Shown: positions 19,404-27,601 of the stretch, piece by piece | Layout: each line of letters begins with the position of its first letter | Position numbering within the stretch: position 1 is the stretch's first letter | DNA from: Nitriliruptoraceae bacterium | GTDB taxonomy: Bacteria > Actinomycetota > Nitriliruptoria > Nitriliruptorales > Nitriliruptoraceae | Length of the DNA stretch: 35,555 nt | Reading direction: 5' to 3' | NCBI GenBank assembly: GCA_007121785.1 | Contig: SKJX01000110.1 | Coordinates: 1-35,555 of the forward strand | Notes under the pieces: generated by a model | The model's input: the letters and a program-made list of their open reading frames with translations, nothing else | Told to the model about the DNA's origin: nothing | Database searches by the model: none | Position numbers and translations under genes: made by a program

Positions 19404-19979
19404 TCACGCGGCCGGTGACTCGCGGGCGAGGAACATGTCCACCGACGGCTCGATCAGGCGCGCCCAGCGATCACCCCCGGGGTCGTTGCTGACCTGTTGT
19501 GAGGCCAGGCCCGTGACCATCGCGGTCCACAGGTCCACCGCCTCGGGGCGGTCGATGCCGATCGAGCCGAGCACCTCGCCCAAGCGTTCCAGCGTCCGCC
19601 GTGCGAGCTCGTACGAGTCCTCCGACGGGGCGAACCCGGGGATGACGCGCAGGAACAGCAGCTGGCTGCGGGCGGGGTCGGAGACGTAGAAGTCGAAGAA
19701 CGCGCTCGCGACGTCCCGCAGCAGCGTGCGCGGGTCTTCGGCCGACGGGACGGCGTCGACCGTCTCGAGCAGCTGTTGATAGCCCTGCGAGAACATCGCG
19801 TCGTAGATCGCGTCCTTGCTGTCGAAGTACACGTACAGCGATGGCGCCCGCATGCCGACCGCGTCGGCGACCTCCCGCAGCGACCAGCCGGTCAGCCCGC
19901 GCTCGCGTGCGAGCTGCCACGCCGCTGCCAGGATCTCCCGGCGGGTGGCTTCGTGACGGCGTGCGCGCCGGTCGGGCAT
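19404..19979 (-). CDS. TetR/AcrR family transcriptional regulator
   Basis: A 191-residue TetR-family repressor. The HTH is at residues 11-57 (ATRREILAAAWQLARERGL, then REVADAVGMRAPSLYVYFDSKDAIYDAM). The C-terminal ligand domain contains LLFLRVIPGFAP and ends near VDMFLARES. The ATG has AGGAG upstream. It is divergent from the MDMPI-like gene at 20135. The 155-bp gap between them holds a promoter and two 15-bp inverted repeats of the same design (20022-20036, 20072-20086), so autoregulation and repression of the neighbour are likely. The inducer is unknown. Confidence 0.93.
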   Translation of the reverse strand: MPDRRARRHEATRREILAAAWQLARERGLTGWSLREVADAVGMRAPSLYVYFDSKDAIYDAMFSQGYQQLLETVDAVPSAEDPRTLLRDVASAFFDFYVSDPARSQLLFLRVIPGFAPSEDSYELARRTLERLGEVLGSIGIDRPEAVDLWTAMVTGLASQQVSNDPGGDRWARLIEPSVDMFLARESPAA

Positions 19980-20021
19980 CGCGGGTCTCCTGAGCGAGCG
20001 CGACGGAACCTACCAACGCCA

Positions 20022-20036
20022 CCGAACGGAGTTCGG
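20022..20036. promoter_or_regulatory. TetR-type operator, copy 1
   Basis: CCGAAC-GGA-GTTCGG: exact six-base arms with a three-base spacer. The architecture matches copy 2, with centres 50 bp apart and consensus CC(G/T)AAC-N3-GTT(C/A)GG. It lies 43 bp from the TetR start, where binding could repress that gene. Confidence 0.6.
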
Positions 20037-20044
20037 AGAACCGA

Positions 20045-20073
20045 TTGACGTTCGGCTCGGGTCGACGTATACC
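20045..20073 (+). promoter_or_regulatory. Sigma-70-type promoter for the MDMPI-like gene
   Basis: TTGACG (20045-20050) and TATACC (20068-20073) are separated by exactly 17 bp, the best promoter match I found in the window. It points at the gene starting at 20135. The -10 box overlaps operator copy 2 by two bases. Confidence 0.7.
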
Positions 20074-20086
20074 TAACAGTGTTAGG
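20072..20086. promoter_or_regulatory. TetR-type operator, copy 2
   Basis: CCTAAC-AGT-GTTAGG: exact six-base arms and a three-base spacer, covering the end of the -10 box and the expected transcription start, so a bound repressor would block the rightward promoter. The divergent TetR (19404-19979) is the obvious candidate. Confidence 0.7.
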
Positions 20087-20134
20087 CAGGCGTTCTGGGC
20101 GCCGAGGCTGGGTCGACGATCGATCGGAGGGCAC

Positions 20135-20899
20135 ATGGCAACGCACGACACCACGGGACCGGCCGCACCGCAGCGGTCAGGGACGACCACGATGGACCAC
20201 GACGACTGGATGCGGGCCGCCACCGAGGAGTACCGCCGCCTGCTGGTGCTGCTCGGCGACCTGGACGACGACGCCTGGCGGGCCCCGACCGACTGCACCG
20301 GCTGGGACGTGCGGGCGATGGTCGCCCACCTCGCTGGCGGCGCACAGTGGGCGGCGACGCTCCGCGAGCTGCTGCGCCAATCCCGCCAGGGTCGCCGGCT
20401 GCTGCCCGACGCGGACCTGGTCGACGGCATGAACGAGGTGCAGGTGCGCGAGCGGGCCGGCGACACGCCCACCCAACTGCTCGAGGAACTGCGCGCCATC
20501 GCGCCCCGCTCGGTCCGGGCTCGGGCCCGGTTGCCCCGGCCGATCCGGGCGATGCCGATGCGGTTCGGGCCGCCGCTGGGTACCCAGCCGCTGGGCTACC
20601 TCTACGACCGGATCCTGACCCGCGATGCCTGGCTGCACCGCGTCGACATCTGCCGTGCCGTCGACCGTCCGATGCAACTCACCGCTGACCACGACGGCCG
20701 CATCGTCGCCGACGTCGTCGACGAGTGGGCGCAACGGCACGGTCAGCCGTTCGAGCTGGTGCTCACCGGCCCGGCGGGCGGCACCTGGCGTGACGGCACG
20801 GCGGGGGAGGCGGTCGAGCTGGACGCGGTCGAGTTCTGTCGGGTCCTCTCCGGCCGTGCGGTCGGCGACGGCCTGCTGGCGACCCGTGTCAACTTCTGA
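20135..20899 (+). CDS. Maleylpyruvate isomerase/DinB-like metal-binding protein
   Basis: A 254-residue protein of the mycothiol-dependent maleylpyruvate isomerase-like (MDMPI, DinB superfamily) group, whose fold is a metal-binding four-helix bundle. Visible features are the WDVRAMVAHLAGG motif (about residues 53-65) and a second His in DAWLHRVDICRA (about 164-175), both in the usual places for metal ligands. A smaller C-terminal domain follows (FELVLTGPAGGTW). The ATG follows TCGGAGG. It lies behind the operator-controlled promoter opposite the TetR gene and is coupled to the DsbA-like gene. Members of this group use mycothiol or related thiols; the reaction here is unknown. Confidence 0.82.
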   Translation: MATHDTTGPAAPQRSGTTTMDHDDWMRAATEEYRRLLVLLGDLDDDAWRAPTDCTGWDVRAMVAHLAGGAQWAATLRELLRQSRQGRRLLPDADLVDGMNEVQVRERAGDTPTQLLEELRAIAPRSVRARARLPRPIRAMPMRFGPPLGTQPLGYLYDRILTRDAWLHRVDICRAVDRPMQLTADHDGRIVADVVDEWAQRHGQPFELVLTGPAGGTWRDGTAGEAVELDAVEFCRVLSGRAVGDGLLATRVNF

Positions 20900-20900
20900 G

Positions 20901-21701
20901 GTGTCGGCGGGCACGACCGCTACGGGTCAGCCGAGCGCTGGCCCCGTGCTCGCCGACCCTCCGGAGCCGGCGGACGGGACCGCGGGCGCGCTCGTGTTGT
21001 TCAGCGACGTCGCCTGTCCGTGGGCGACGGTGGTCGTCCTGCGGCTGCGGCAGGCACGGGCCAGGTTGGGACGTCCCGTGACGGCACGGGCCGCTCGGCT
21101 GCCCATCATCCATCTCGCTCATCCGCTGGAGCTGTTCCACCGTCGGCCGCTCTCCCGGCGTGTGATCGACGCGGAGATCCCGTTGTGTGCCGCCGCGGCC
21201 CCGGACCTCGGCTGGTCGCTGTGGCAGGGGCGGTTGGACGAGTACCCGATCTCCAGCCTCCTGGCGGTCGAGGCGGTCCAGGCTGCCCGACGTCAGTCGG
21301 AGCTAGCGGCCGAACAGCTCGACCTGGCGCTGCGCACCGCGTTGTTCGTCCGCTCGCGCTGCATCACCCTGCGGCACGAGATCATCGACGCGGCGGGCAC
21401 CTGCCCGTCGATCGACGTCCCTCTCCTGGCACGCGACCTCGACCGCGGGACCGCCCGGCGTGCGGTGACCCGGCAGGCTGCGGTGGCCCAGGTGCGTACG
21501 AGCGGCTGCACCGGCTACCTCGTGCTGCCCGATGGCTCCGGTCGCTGCAACCCGGCGGTCGAGACCACATGGCTCGGACCGTCCCTGCCCCGAGGGGTGC
21601 CCCAGCTGGTCCGTGACGATCCTTCGGTGTACGACCGTCTGGTAGCCCGTGCCGCAGCGACGGCCGAGCACCGACGCGGTCGGGACGCGCCACGACCGTG
21701 A
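20901..21701 (+). CDS. DsbA-like (FrnE-type) thioredoxin-fold protein
   Basis: A 266-residue protein of the DsbA/FrnE thioredoxin-fold group. The first strand and active-site turn read LVLFSDVACPWATVV, so the usual CxxC is reduced to Cys39-Pro-Trp-Ala42 with a single catalytic Cys, as in some FrnE and GST-kappa-like members. A helical insert follows, then the second half of the fold around GCTGYLVLPDGSGRCNP. No signal peptide is seen, so it is probably cytoplasmic. The GTG at 20901 directly follows the previous stop codon; a GTG at 20886 would overlap it. Translational coupling suggests the two proteins act together, perhaps in thiol-dependent detoxification. Confidence 0.75.
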   Translation: MSAGTTATGQPSAGPVLADPPEPADGTAGALVLFSDVACPWATVVVLRLRQARARLGRPVTARAARLPIIHLAHPLELFHRRPLSRRVIDAEIPLCAAAAPDLGWSLWQGRLDEYPISSLLAVEAVQAARRQSELAAEQLDLALRTALFVRSRCITLRHEIIDAAGTCPSIDVPLLARDLDRGTARRAVTRQAAVAQVRTSGCTGYLVLPDGSGRCNPAVETTWLGPSLPRGVPQLVRDDPSVYDRLVARAAATAEHRRGRDAPRP

Positions 21702-21850
21702 CCCTCGACGAACTCCCCCGATACCGGGTGGACCGGAGCCGTTCTCATCACGGTCGCGAACGCGGACGGGTTCCCGCGGGGAGACGCGTCGTCGGCCTCG
21801 GCATGCCGCGGTCAGCATCCCGCGCGCCGACGTGGTCGGCATCGGTAGCT

Positions 21851-22671
21851 CTACCGGTCTGCCGTGGTGAGCAGGCCGTGCTCCATGGCGAACCGTGCGG
21901 CCGCGGCACGGCTCGACACGCCCGTCTTGGCGTAGATGTTCTGCGCGTGACGCTCGGCCGTGTGGCGCGAGATCACCAGCCGTCGGGCGATCTCCTTGTC
22001 GCTGCACCCGTTCGCGAGGACGCCGAGCACCGCGCGGACCGCAATCGAGGTCGATCCGCCCGGCACGGGCCTCGGTGAGCAGCTGGCCATCTGCCTGCTC
22101 GGCGTCGCGGGCGAGCCGGGCACGCCCTGCGAATGCCTGTGCGTCCAGGGGGCCCTGAGGGCGACCAGGTGGCCGGCGAGGATGGGCCGGGCAGCGCTCC
22201 ACTGCCCCGCCGACCATCTTGAGCATCCGCGCTTGGTCGGTCGTGGTCGCCAGCAACGCGGCGGTGGACGTCAGCATGGCCAGCCGGGCACCCATCGGGA
22301 TGTTGTCCCCGGCCAACCCGTCGGGCACCCCGTTCCCGTCCGACGACTCGTAGGAGTGGTAGAGGCGGTCCTGCACCTGCTCGGACAGCCCCAGTCGACG
22401 GGCGGCGTCGCACCCCACCTCACAGGCGGCCGTCGTCGACTCGACAACGATGCGCTGTCCGTGGGGCCGCGTCGTGATCGTCAGCCGGGTTCGCTCGAGC
22501 GGTGGACTCCCTCGTGTCATCCCGGGTAGGACCGTGGTGAACGGCTGTTTGGGATCGGCCAGGCTGGCCTGTGCGGTCACGGCGTGCATCGCCAACTCGT
22601 CGCCGACCATCCGCCCCGCCTCGTGGGCGTACCCGGTGCAGCCGACGTGGTGGAGCAGCGCGGTGTACATC
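21851..22671 (-). pseudogene. Broken HD-domain/LuxR-type regulator
   Basis: Remains of a two-domain regulator with an HD-like phosphohydrolase region followed by a LuxR HTH. One minus frame (about 22671-22050) reads YTALLHHVGCTGYAHEAG, then EQVQDRLYHSYESSDGNGVP and GLAGDNIPMGARL. The C-terminus continues in another frame (to 21851) as NGCSDKEIARRLVISRHTAE and NIYAKTGVSSRAAAARFAME, a clear LuxR-type HTH ending at TAG. At least one frameshift (near 22050) separates them, the stretch around 22130-22210 also looks scrambled, and the N-terminal part before the HD region is missing. It is probably inactive, although the HTH could be made alone from an internal start. Confidence 0.75.
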
Positions 22672-22836
22672 GCCGCCCGTACTCCGGGAGGCCATCTTGC
22701 CTGAGCCGGACGGATCGGTCCTGCACGGATCAGACACCGCCCGGCCAGGCATCCACGCATCTCGGGTCGTCCTGCCGAGGCGCGGCCGCCAGCTGTCGGC
22801 CAGGATCGATGCCGACGACGATCCAGGAGGATGGCT

Positions 22837-23519
22837 ATGACTCGGACGGTGCGAGCGGAGCTACGGCACGCGGTGTCCCGGGACGGGATCGTGGTCGGCT
22901 TCGTCACCAGCGGTGACGGCCCCCTGGTCCTCGTCCACGGGGTGCTCGGTGATCACACGCTGGGACGCCCTGCGACCCCACCTGCTGGACCGTGTCACCG
23001 TCCACGCGTTGGACCGGCGTGGTCGGGGCCAGAGCGGCGACGCTGACCTCGAACGTGGCGCGGCTGGTGCTCCACGAGCCACCTGTCGATCCCGCCGCCC
23101 TCCTGCCGGCGGGGTTCCTCGAGCGGCTCGACGACCGGGTCGCGGACGGCGAGGCGGAGACGGTCGTGGAGTCGTTCGGCCGTGAGGTCCTCCACATGGG
23201 CGACTCGCAGATCGAGGACGACCGCAGCCAGCCGTCCTGTGTCAGCGCGCGTGACCGCAGCGCACACCCTCCCGCGTGAGCTCCGGGTCGCGCCGGCCGG
23301 CTCGTCGACCCACGACGGGCCGCCACGATCACCATGCCCGTCCTCCTCCTGGAAGGCAGCGAGACCCCCGACGGCTTCAAGCAGGGCACCAGGGTCGTCG
23401 CCGGTGTGCTACGTGACGCACGCGTGGCGGTCCTCGACGGCCAAAGCCCCACCGCGGACGTGCTCGCGCCCAAGGTCGTCGCCGACCGGCTGCTGGGCTT
23501 CCTCGACCCTCCGCGGTGA
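22837..23519 (+). pseudogene. Broken alpha/beta hydrolase
   Basis: The ATG at 22837 has a perfect AGGAGG six bases upstream. The first frame reads SRDGIVVGFVTSGDGPLVLV and HGVLGDH, the start of an alpha/beta hydrolase with its oxyanion HG. After about 22955 the sequence continues in a second frame (RWDALRPHLLDRVTVHALDR then GRGQSGDA). After about 23055 it moves to a third (NVARLVLHEPPVDPAALLPA), which stops at 23277-23279. The C-terminus is in yet another frame (MPVLLLEGSETPDGF, ending LLGFLDPPR). The segment with the GxSxG nucleophile elbow is missing, so the enzyme is dead. It is divergent from the broken LuxR gene. Confidence 0.8.
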
Positions 23520-23693
23520 CCGTTGCGGATGAGTGGTTGGACGTGACCCTCACACTCCTGCAGCCTCCCGCTGCCGGGAGACGGCCCCGTCTGACCCAGC
23601 GGGGGTGATGCCGGGTTGACGGACCACAGCCACCTGCGTCGCCTGGTTGCGCAGGGTCGGTCTCACGATCGGATCGCCGTCCGTGGTTCACCT

Positions 23694-24070
23694 CTAACCG
23701 ACCATTTCGGGGCGAGGGCGCGACAACCAAGCGCTCTCCGCGAAGCGGAGGAACCGGGCCTGCGAGGACGAAGTGTCCCAGCGCTCGATGGCGCCTGTTG
23801 GACGCCACGGTCCATGACGCTGTAGGGGCTTGATCGCGCCGAGTTCGGGGATGGGTCGTGGTGGCTGGTAGGGGGTGCCGTTATGGAGCATGGCGAGGAT
23901 GACGTCGCAGCGGCGGGGTGCCAGGCACATCACGGCGGCGTTGTGGTGCTTGCCCTCGGCCCGTTTGCGGTCGTAGAACGCTCGCGACTCGGGGGTCCTG
24001 AGCGAGGCGAACGCGGCGAGGAACATGGCGTTCTTCAGCCGGTGGTTGCCGCGACGGTGAACTGAGCGCA
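23694..24070 (-). mobile_element. IS110-family transposase remnant (3' end)
   Basis: The minus strand reads SVHRRGNHRLKNAMFLAAF, then RTPESRAFYDRKRAEGKHHN and RRCDVILAMLHNGTPY. This is the conserved C-terminal part of IS110/IS116/IS902 transposases, which contains the Ser-recombinase-like Transposase_20 domain. Recognisable similarity runs from about 24068 to 23845. The catalytic DEDD N-terminal domain and the start are absent, and the frame then runs on without similarity to a stop at 23694. The element is dead. The flanks 23520-23693 and 24071-24322 hold no gene I can support; I found no intact element ends. Confidence 0.75.
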
Positions 24071-24322
24071 GTGGCAGGCGTTGAGAGCGCCGCCGATTGG
24101 AGGGAGCTGGGCGGCTACCTAACTGACGCGGGAGCAGTACGCACGCGAACGGTCCCGCAACCGGTGCCGCTAGCGGTGACTGACGGGTGTGCTGGTCTTC
24201 CCCTTCAACGTGCAGTCGTACCGGAACGGAAGGCCCGGATGAGCCCAAAGCCGGCACGGAGTGCAGCACCCCCTGGATCAAACCCGTGATGCGGCGCTTG
24301 TGGTCTTGATGCTGGACGTGGG

Positions 24323-25537
24323 TCAGGTGCGGTCGGGGACGGGGTCGGGGGCCTCGCGGATCGCCCGGGTCTGAGAGCGCCACCACCAGGTAGCGGCAGC
24401 AGCGAGGGCGACGAACGGCAACAGCAGCAGGTTGAGCCACGCCCAGCCGGCGGTGTGGAGGAGGACACCGGCCAGCAGCGAGCCGATCGCGACGGCGGTG
24501 AAGATGACCAGTTCGTTGAGCCCTTGGACCTTGCCGCGTTCCGCGGGGGTGTGGGTGGTGGCGAGCAGGGCGCTGCCACCGACGAACAGCAGGTTCCAGC
24601 CGATGCCGAGCAGGATCAACGCGAGCAGGTAGTGGGCCATGGTCTCGCCGGCGACGGCGGCGGCGATGGAGCCGGCCAGCACGCCGGCGCCAGCCAGCAG
24701 GATCCGCGCGTGCCCGAAGCGTGCGATGAGGTGGCCGGTGACGAAGGAGGGGACGAACATGCCGAGCACGTGCCACTGCATGACCGTGGCAGCTTGCGCC
24801 AGCCCGAACCCGGAGCGCTGCATCGCCAGCGGGGTGGCGGTCATGACCAGGATCATGATCGCGTAGCCGACGGTCGCGGTGAGCATCGCGACGACGACGG
24901 CCGGCTGTGCCACGATCTCGCGCAGTGGACGCTGGTAGCCGGTGCGGGCCTCGTGCTCGTTGGGGATCCGCAGACCCAGGTGGAGGCCGGCGCCGAGCAC
25001 GGCGAGTGCGACGAGCACGGCGTAGGGGCCGGCATCGGTGATCGCGAGCAGATCGGTGGCCCGTGAGGCGTTGAGGGGGCCGAGGAACGCCGCGGCGACC
25101 CCGCCGGCGAGCACCAGCGAGATGGCTTGGTTCTGGAAGGCGGGTGAGGCGGCGTCGGCTGCGGCGAACCGGTGGTAGTTGGCGAAGGCCTGGTAGACGC
25201 CCAACAGCAGGTTGCCGGCGGCGAACAGCCAGAACGATCCGACCGCGACCCCGAGCACCGACACGACCCCGCCACCGGCCCCACCCAGCAGCACGCCGAC
25301 GAGAAACCCGGTCCGTCGACCGACGCGCTTCATCAGCAGCGATGCGGGCAACGCCGCGATGACCACGCCGATCATCATCATCGCGACCGGCAACGTGGCC
25401 AGTGCGGGGTTGGGGCTGAGACGTTGCCCGACGAGCCCGCTGAGCGTCATCACGGTGATCGCGGCGATCAGGAACAGCGCCTGGTTGGCGGCGAGGATCG
25501 CGACGTTGACGCGTTCGCGGGTGGTGGCGGTGGTCAT
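24323..25537 (-). CDS. MFS transporter, sulfur unit 1
   Basis: A 404-residue major facilitator with about twelve hydrophobic segments. The loop between helices 2 and 3 has MKRVGRRTGFLVG, a form of MFS motif A, and the second half has a related loop at HLIARFGHARILL. The start (complement of 25535-25537) overlaps the PIG-L stop in an ATGA arrangement, so it is translated with that gene. It is the last gene of the DsrE, PIG-L, MFS run. The cargo cannot be read; the neighbours suggest a sulfur-containing metabolite or thiol conjugate, either imported or exported. The left flank is transposon debris. Confidence 0.88.
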   Translation of the reverse strand: MTTATTRERVNVAILAANQALFLIAAITVMTLSGLVGQRLSPNPALATLPVAMMMIGVVIAALPASLLMKRVGRRTGFLVGVLLGGAGGGVVSVLGVAVGSFWLFAAGNLLLGVYQAFANYHRFAAADAASPAFQNQAISLVLAGGVAAAFLGPLNASRATDLLAITDAGPYAVLVALAVLGAGLHLGLRIPNEHEARTGYQRPLREIVAQPAVVVAMLTATVGYAIMILVMTATPLAMQRSGFGLAQAATVMQWHVLGMFVPSFVTGHLIARFGHARILLAGAGVLAGSIAAAVAGETMAHYLLALILLGIGWNLLFVGGSALLATTHTPAERGKVQGLNELVIFTAVAIGSLLAGVLLHTAGWAWLNLLLLPFVALAAAATWWWRSQTRAIREAPDPVPDRT

Positions 25538-26301
25538 GGTCGATGTCCGGATGGGTGTCGTGGTCGTGCGGCCGGCCAGCGAGGTGGCAACGGGTCGGCG
25601 GTGGAGCGCGACACGGCGGGTTCCGCGGTACGGGTCAGCGCGCGCAGGTGCTCGACGTCGCCCAGCAGCTCGAGCTTGCGCTCGATGAGCGGCAGCGCGC
25701 CGCTCTGGGATCGATGACACGCACAGGCTGCCCGCTGAGGTGCGCGGTCGACCCGGATGCAGTGATCCCCAGCGGCCGGCTCGGTCGGCACGAAGTCGGC
25801 GCCGAACTCGGCGTTGAGCGTGATCGCGACCTGGTGCGGCACGAACCAGCCGTACACCGGCAGGTCCGCGCCGCAGGCGGCCAGCAGCGCCGCTTCGGTC
25901 GCCCGTTGGTGATCGGGGTGTCCGGTGATACCGGACGGGTGGAACACCAACAGCAGCTCCGGGCGGTGCCGTTCGACGGCCACCTGCACCTCGGCGACGA
26001 GTTGGTCGACGGGGACCTGCACGAGGTCGCCATCGGGGTGGTCACACAGCCAGCTCGTCGTGATGCCCAGTTCGCGGACCGCGCAGGCGAGCTCGGCCGT
26101 CCGACGTTCCGCCAGCGTCGGGTCCGCACCCAAGGTGGAGGCCTCACCGCGCGTCAGGGTGAGCAGCGCCACCTCGGCACCTCTGTGCACGTAGCTGGCG
26201 ATCAACCCGCCCAGCCCAAAGGTCTCGTCATCGGGGTGGGCACAGACCGCCAACACCCGGCCAGCCGTGGGCAGCGGTCCCCGTCCGTCGCTCGCCGTCA
26301 T
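25534..26301 (-). CDS. PIG-L family zinc deacetylase
   Basis: A 255-residue member of the PIG-L/LmbE family of zinc-dependent N-acyl hydrolases, which includes MshB and Mca of mycothiol metabolism and BshB of bacillithiol metabolism. The metal site is complete: AHPDDE at residues 21-26 (His22 and Asp25 ligands, Asp24 as likely base) and GHPDH at 127-131 (His131). The C-terminal 60 residues are Arg/Pro-rich and atypical. GGGAGG precedes the ATG. It is 23 bp after the DsrE-like gene and overlaps the MFS gene by 4 bp. In this context I infer a role on a thiol or amino-sugar conjugate. Similarity is too general to say it is MshB or Mca. Confidence 0.88.
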   Translation of the reverse strand: MTASDGRGPLPTAGRVLAVCAHPDDETFGLGGLIASYVHRGAEVALLTLTRGEASTLGADPTLAERRTAELACAVRELGITTSWLCDHPDGDLVQVPVDQLVAEVQVAVERHRPELLLVFHPSGITGHPDHQRATEAALLAACGADLPVYGWFVPHQVAITLNAEFGADFVPTEPAAGDHCIRVDRAPQRAACACHRSQSGALPLIERKLELLGDVEHLRALTRTAEPAVSRSTADPLPPRWPAARPRHPSGHRP

Positions 26302-26324
26302 CGCCGCCTCCCCGCGCCTGGCCG

Positions 26325-26675
26325 TCAGAAGGTGACGACGCGATCGGCCTCCAGGGTCCAGTCACCGAGCAACTCCATCGACCCGCGGGCCACCCCTTCG
26401 ACGAGTTGCTTGTCTCCGATGGCGCGCGCGTCCATGCAGGTCGCGCAGCAAGCGACCTCGGCGTCCTTGCGAACGACCGAGCGGAGCATGCGGTCGAGGT
26501 GGTAGTAGCCGTCGGGCAGCTGCTGGCCCGCGACCGCCGCACCGACCGCGTCACCCATCAGGAACACCCGCACGTCGACCTCATCGCGGGTCACCAACTC
26601 GCGGGCCAGCCGCAACGCGTTGAACGGCAACTCCGAGCCGTACGGCGGGCCGTTGACGATCAGCAGCACGTTCAT
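26325..26675 (-). CDS. DsrE-like sulfur-relay protein
   Basis: A 116-residue DsrE/DsrF-like protein. The start MNVLLIVNGPPYGSE and the nucleotide-fold-like middle (VRVFLMGDAVGAA) are typical. The Cys cluster CCATC (Cys76, Cys77, Cys80), followed by MDARAIG, sits where members carry the sulfur-accepting Cys. Family proteins hold persulfides and pass sulfur in relays. The ATG at 26675 is chosen because GGAGGAG lies just upstream and because an earlier ATG at 26732 would fall inside the promoter element. It is the first gene of a run with PIG-L and MFS. Confidence 0.88.
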   Translation of the reverse strand: MNVLLIVNGPPYGSELPFNALRLARELVTRDEVDVRVFLMGDAVGAAVAGQQLPDGYYHLDRMLRSVVRKDAEVACCATCMDARAIGDKQLVEGVARGSMELLGDWTLEADRVVTF

Positions 26676-26707
26676 CTCGTCGAGCTCCTCCGGTTGGCCT
26701 ACGGCCG

Positions 26708-26741
26708 AGGCTACGTCAATCCAACGAAGCATGCAATGACG
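26708..26741 (-). promoter_or_regulatory. Promoter/operator of dsrE-PIG-L-MFS, copy A of shared element
   Basis: On the minus strand TTGCAT (complement of 26731-26736) and TAGCCT (complement of 26708-26713) are 17 bp apart, about 33 bp ahead of the DsrE-like start. The 32-bp segment 26710-26741 matches 27604-27635 in 27 of 32 positions, including the -35 box and the plus-strand words GCTACGTCA, TCCAA and CATGCAAT. Such conservation inside the spacer implies a shared regulator site, most likely for the ArsR-rhodanese protein encoded next to it. Confidence 0.7.
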
Positions 26742-26920
26742 AACAAACGCGGGACGGCATGAGCCGCTGTCGCAGCGACTGGTCGGGCGATGTTGCCGAG
26801 TCGAGCGATGTGGCCGGTTGGTACGGCGTCACAGACGGGCTGGTCGACGGAGCCTGCGTCGGTCTTTGGCCGACGCCATCCAGGATCCGACGAGGTGTCG
26901 CCTCCGGTCGCGTCTCGCGG

Positions 26921-27595
26921 TCACGACGCCCGGGGCGTTGCGACGGGCAGGCCGGCCAGCCGCCATTCGGGGTAGCCGACCTCCAGGCGGCGCACCTGAC
27001 GGCCGGCCTCGCGCAGCTGCGTGACCGCCTCGGGCGCGAGCACGCAGTAGGGGCCACGGCAGTAGGCGACCACCTCGACGTCGTCGGGGAGCTCGTCGAG
27101 CCGGTCGGAGAGCTCCTCGAGGGGGATCGACACCGCGCCGGAGATGTGGCCGGCGTCGAACTCCTCGCGTGGTCGTACGTCGACCACGACCACGTCGTCA
27201 CCGGACGAGATCCGGCGCTTGAGCTCGGCCGGGTCGATCGGCTCGATCGGGTCGTGCGCCTCGAAGTGGGTGCGCACGGTCTCCGACACCTCGCTGAGCT
27301 GGGAACGGGCGACCTCCTGCACCAGCTGCAGCAACCGGCACACGGAGTCGTCGGCGATGCCGTAGTAGACGTGTTTGCCCTCGCGACGCACCGTGACCAG
27401 CCGGGCCTCGCGCAGCACCTTCAGCTGAGCGGACGCCGTGGTCAGCTTCAGATCGACCGCTCGGGCGAGCTCCTCCACGGTCCGCTCGCCCTGGCACAAC
27501 AGGTCGAGCAGCTCGAGGCGCTTGGGGTGACCGGTGACCTTGCCCACGCGCGCGAACTGCTCGTAGAGCTGATCCTTGATCTGGCGGGACGACAT
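26921..27595 (-). CDS. ArsR-rhodanese fusion regulator 1
   Basis: A 224-residue fusion. Residues 1-95 are an ArsR-type winged helix (HPKRLELLDLLCQGERTVEE, then LTTASAQLKVLREARLVTVR and wing REGKHVYYG). Residues about 120-220 are a rhodanese domain (VVVVDVRPREEFDAGHISGA) with active-site loop CRGPYC (Cys179, Cys184). The ArsR part adds Cys34 in helix 2 and Cys86 near the last helix; Cys34 is close to where persulfide-sensing SqrR/BigR proteins keep a sensor Cys. I infer a sulfane-sulfur-responsive repressor. The ATG lies seven bases from the -10 box, so the mRNA is probably leaderless. Bases 26742-26920 downstream hold no gene. Confidence 0.9.
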   Translation of the reverse strand: MSSRQIKDQLYEQFARVGKVTGHPKRLELLDLLCQGERTVEELARAVDLKLTTASAQLKVLREARLVTVRREGKHVYYGIADDSVCRLLQLVQEVARSQLSEVSETVRTHFEAHDPIEPIDPAELKRRISSGDDVVVVDVRPREEFDAGHISGAVSIPLEELSDRLDELPDDVEVVAYCRGPYCVLAPEAVTQLREAGRQVRRLEVGYPEWRLAGLPVATPRAS

Positions 27596-27601
27596 ACCGA
27601 T

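Noticed and set aside
23565-23580. Hairpin CTCCCG-CTGC-CGGGAG after the broken hydrolase
   Set aside because: A short GC stem with no T-run in GC-rich DNA; not distinct enough from background to call a terminator.
24071-24322. Search for the missing 5' part of the IS110 transposase
   Set aside because: No frame shows the DEDD motifs or other transposase similarity, so the element is not extended here.
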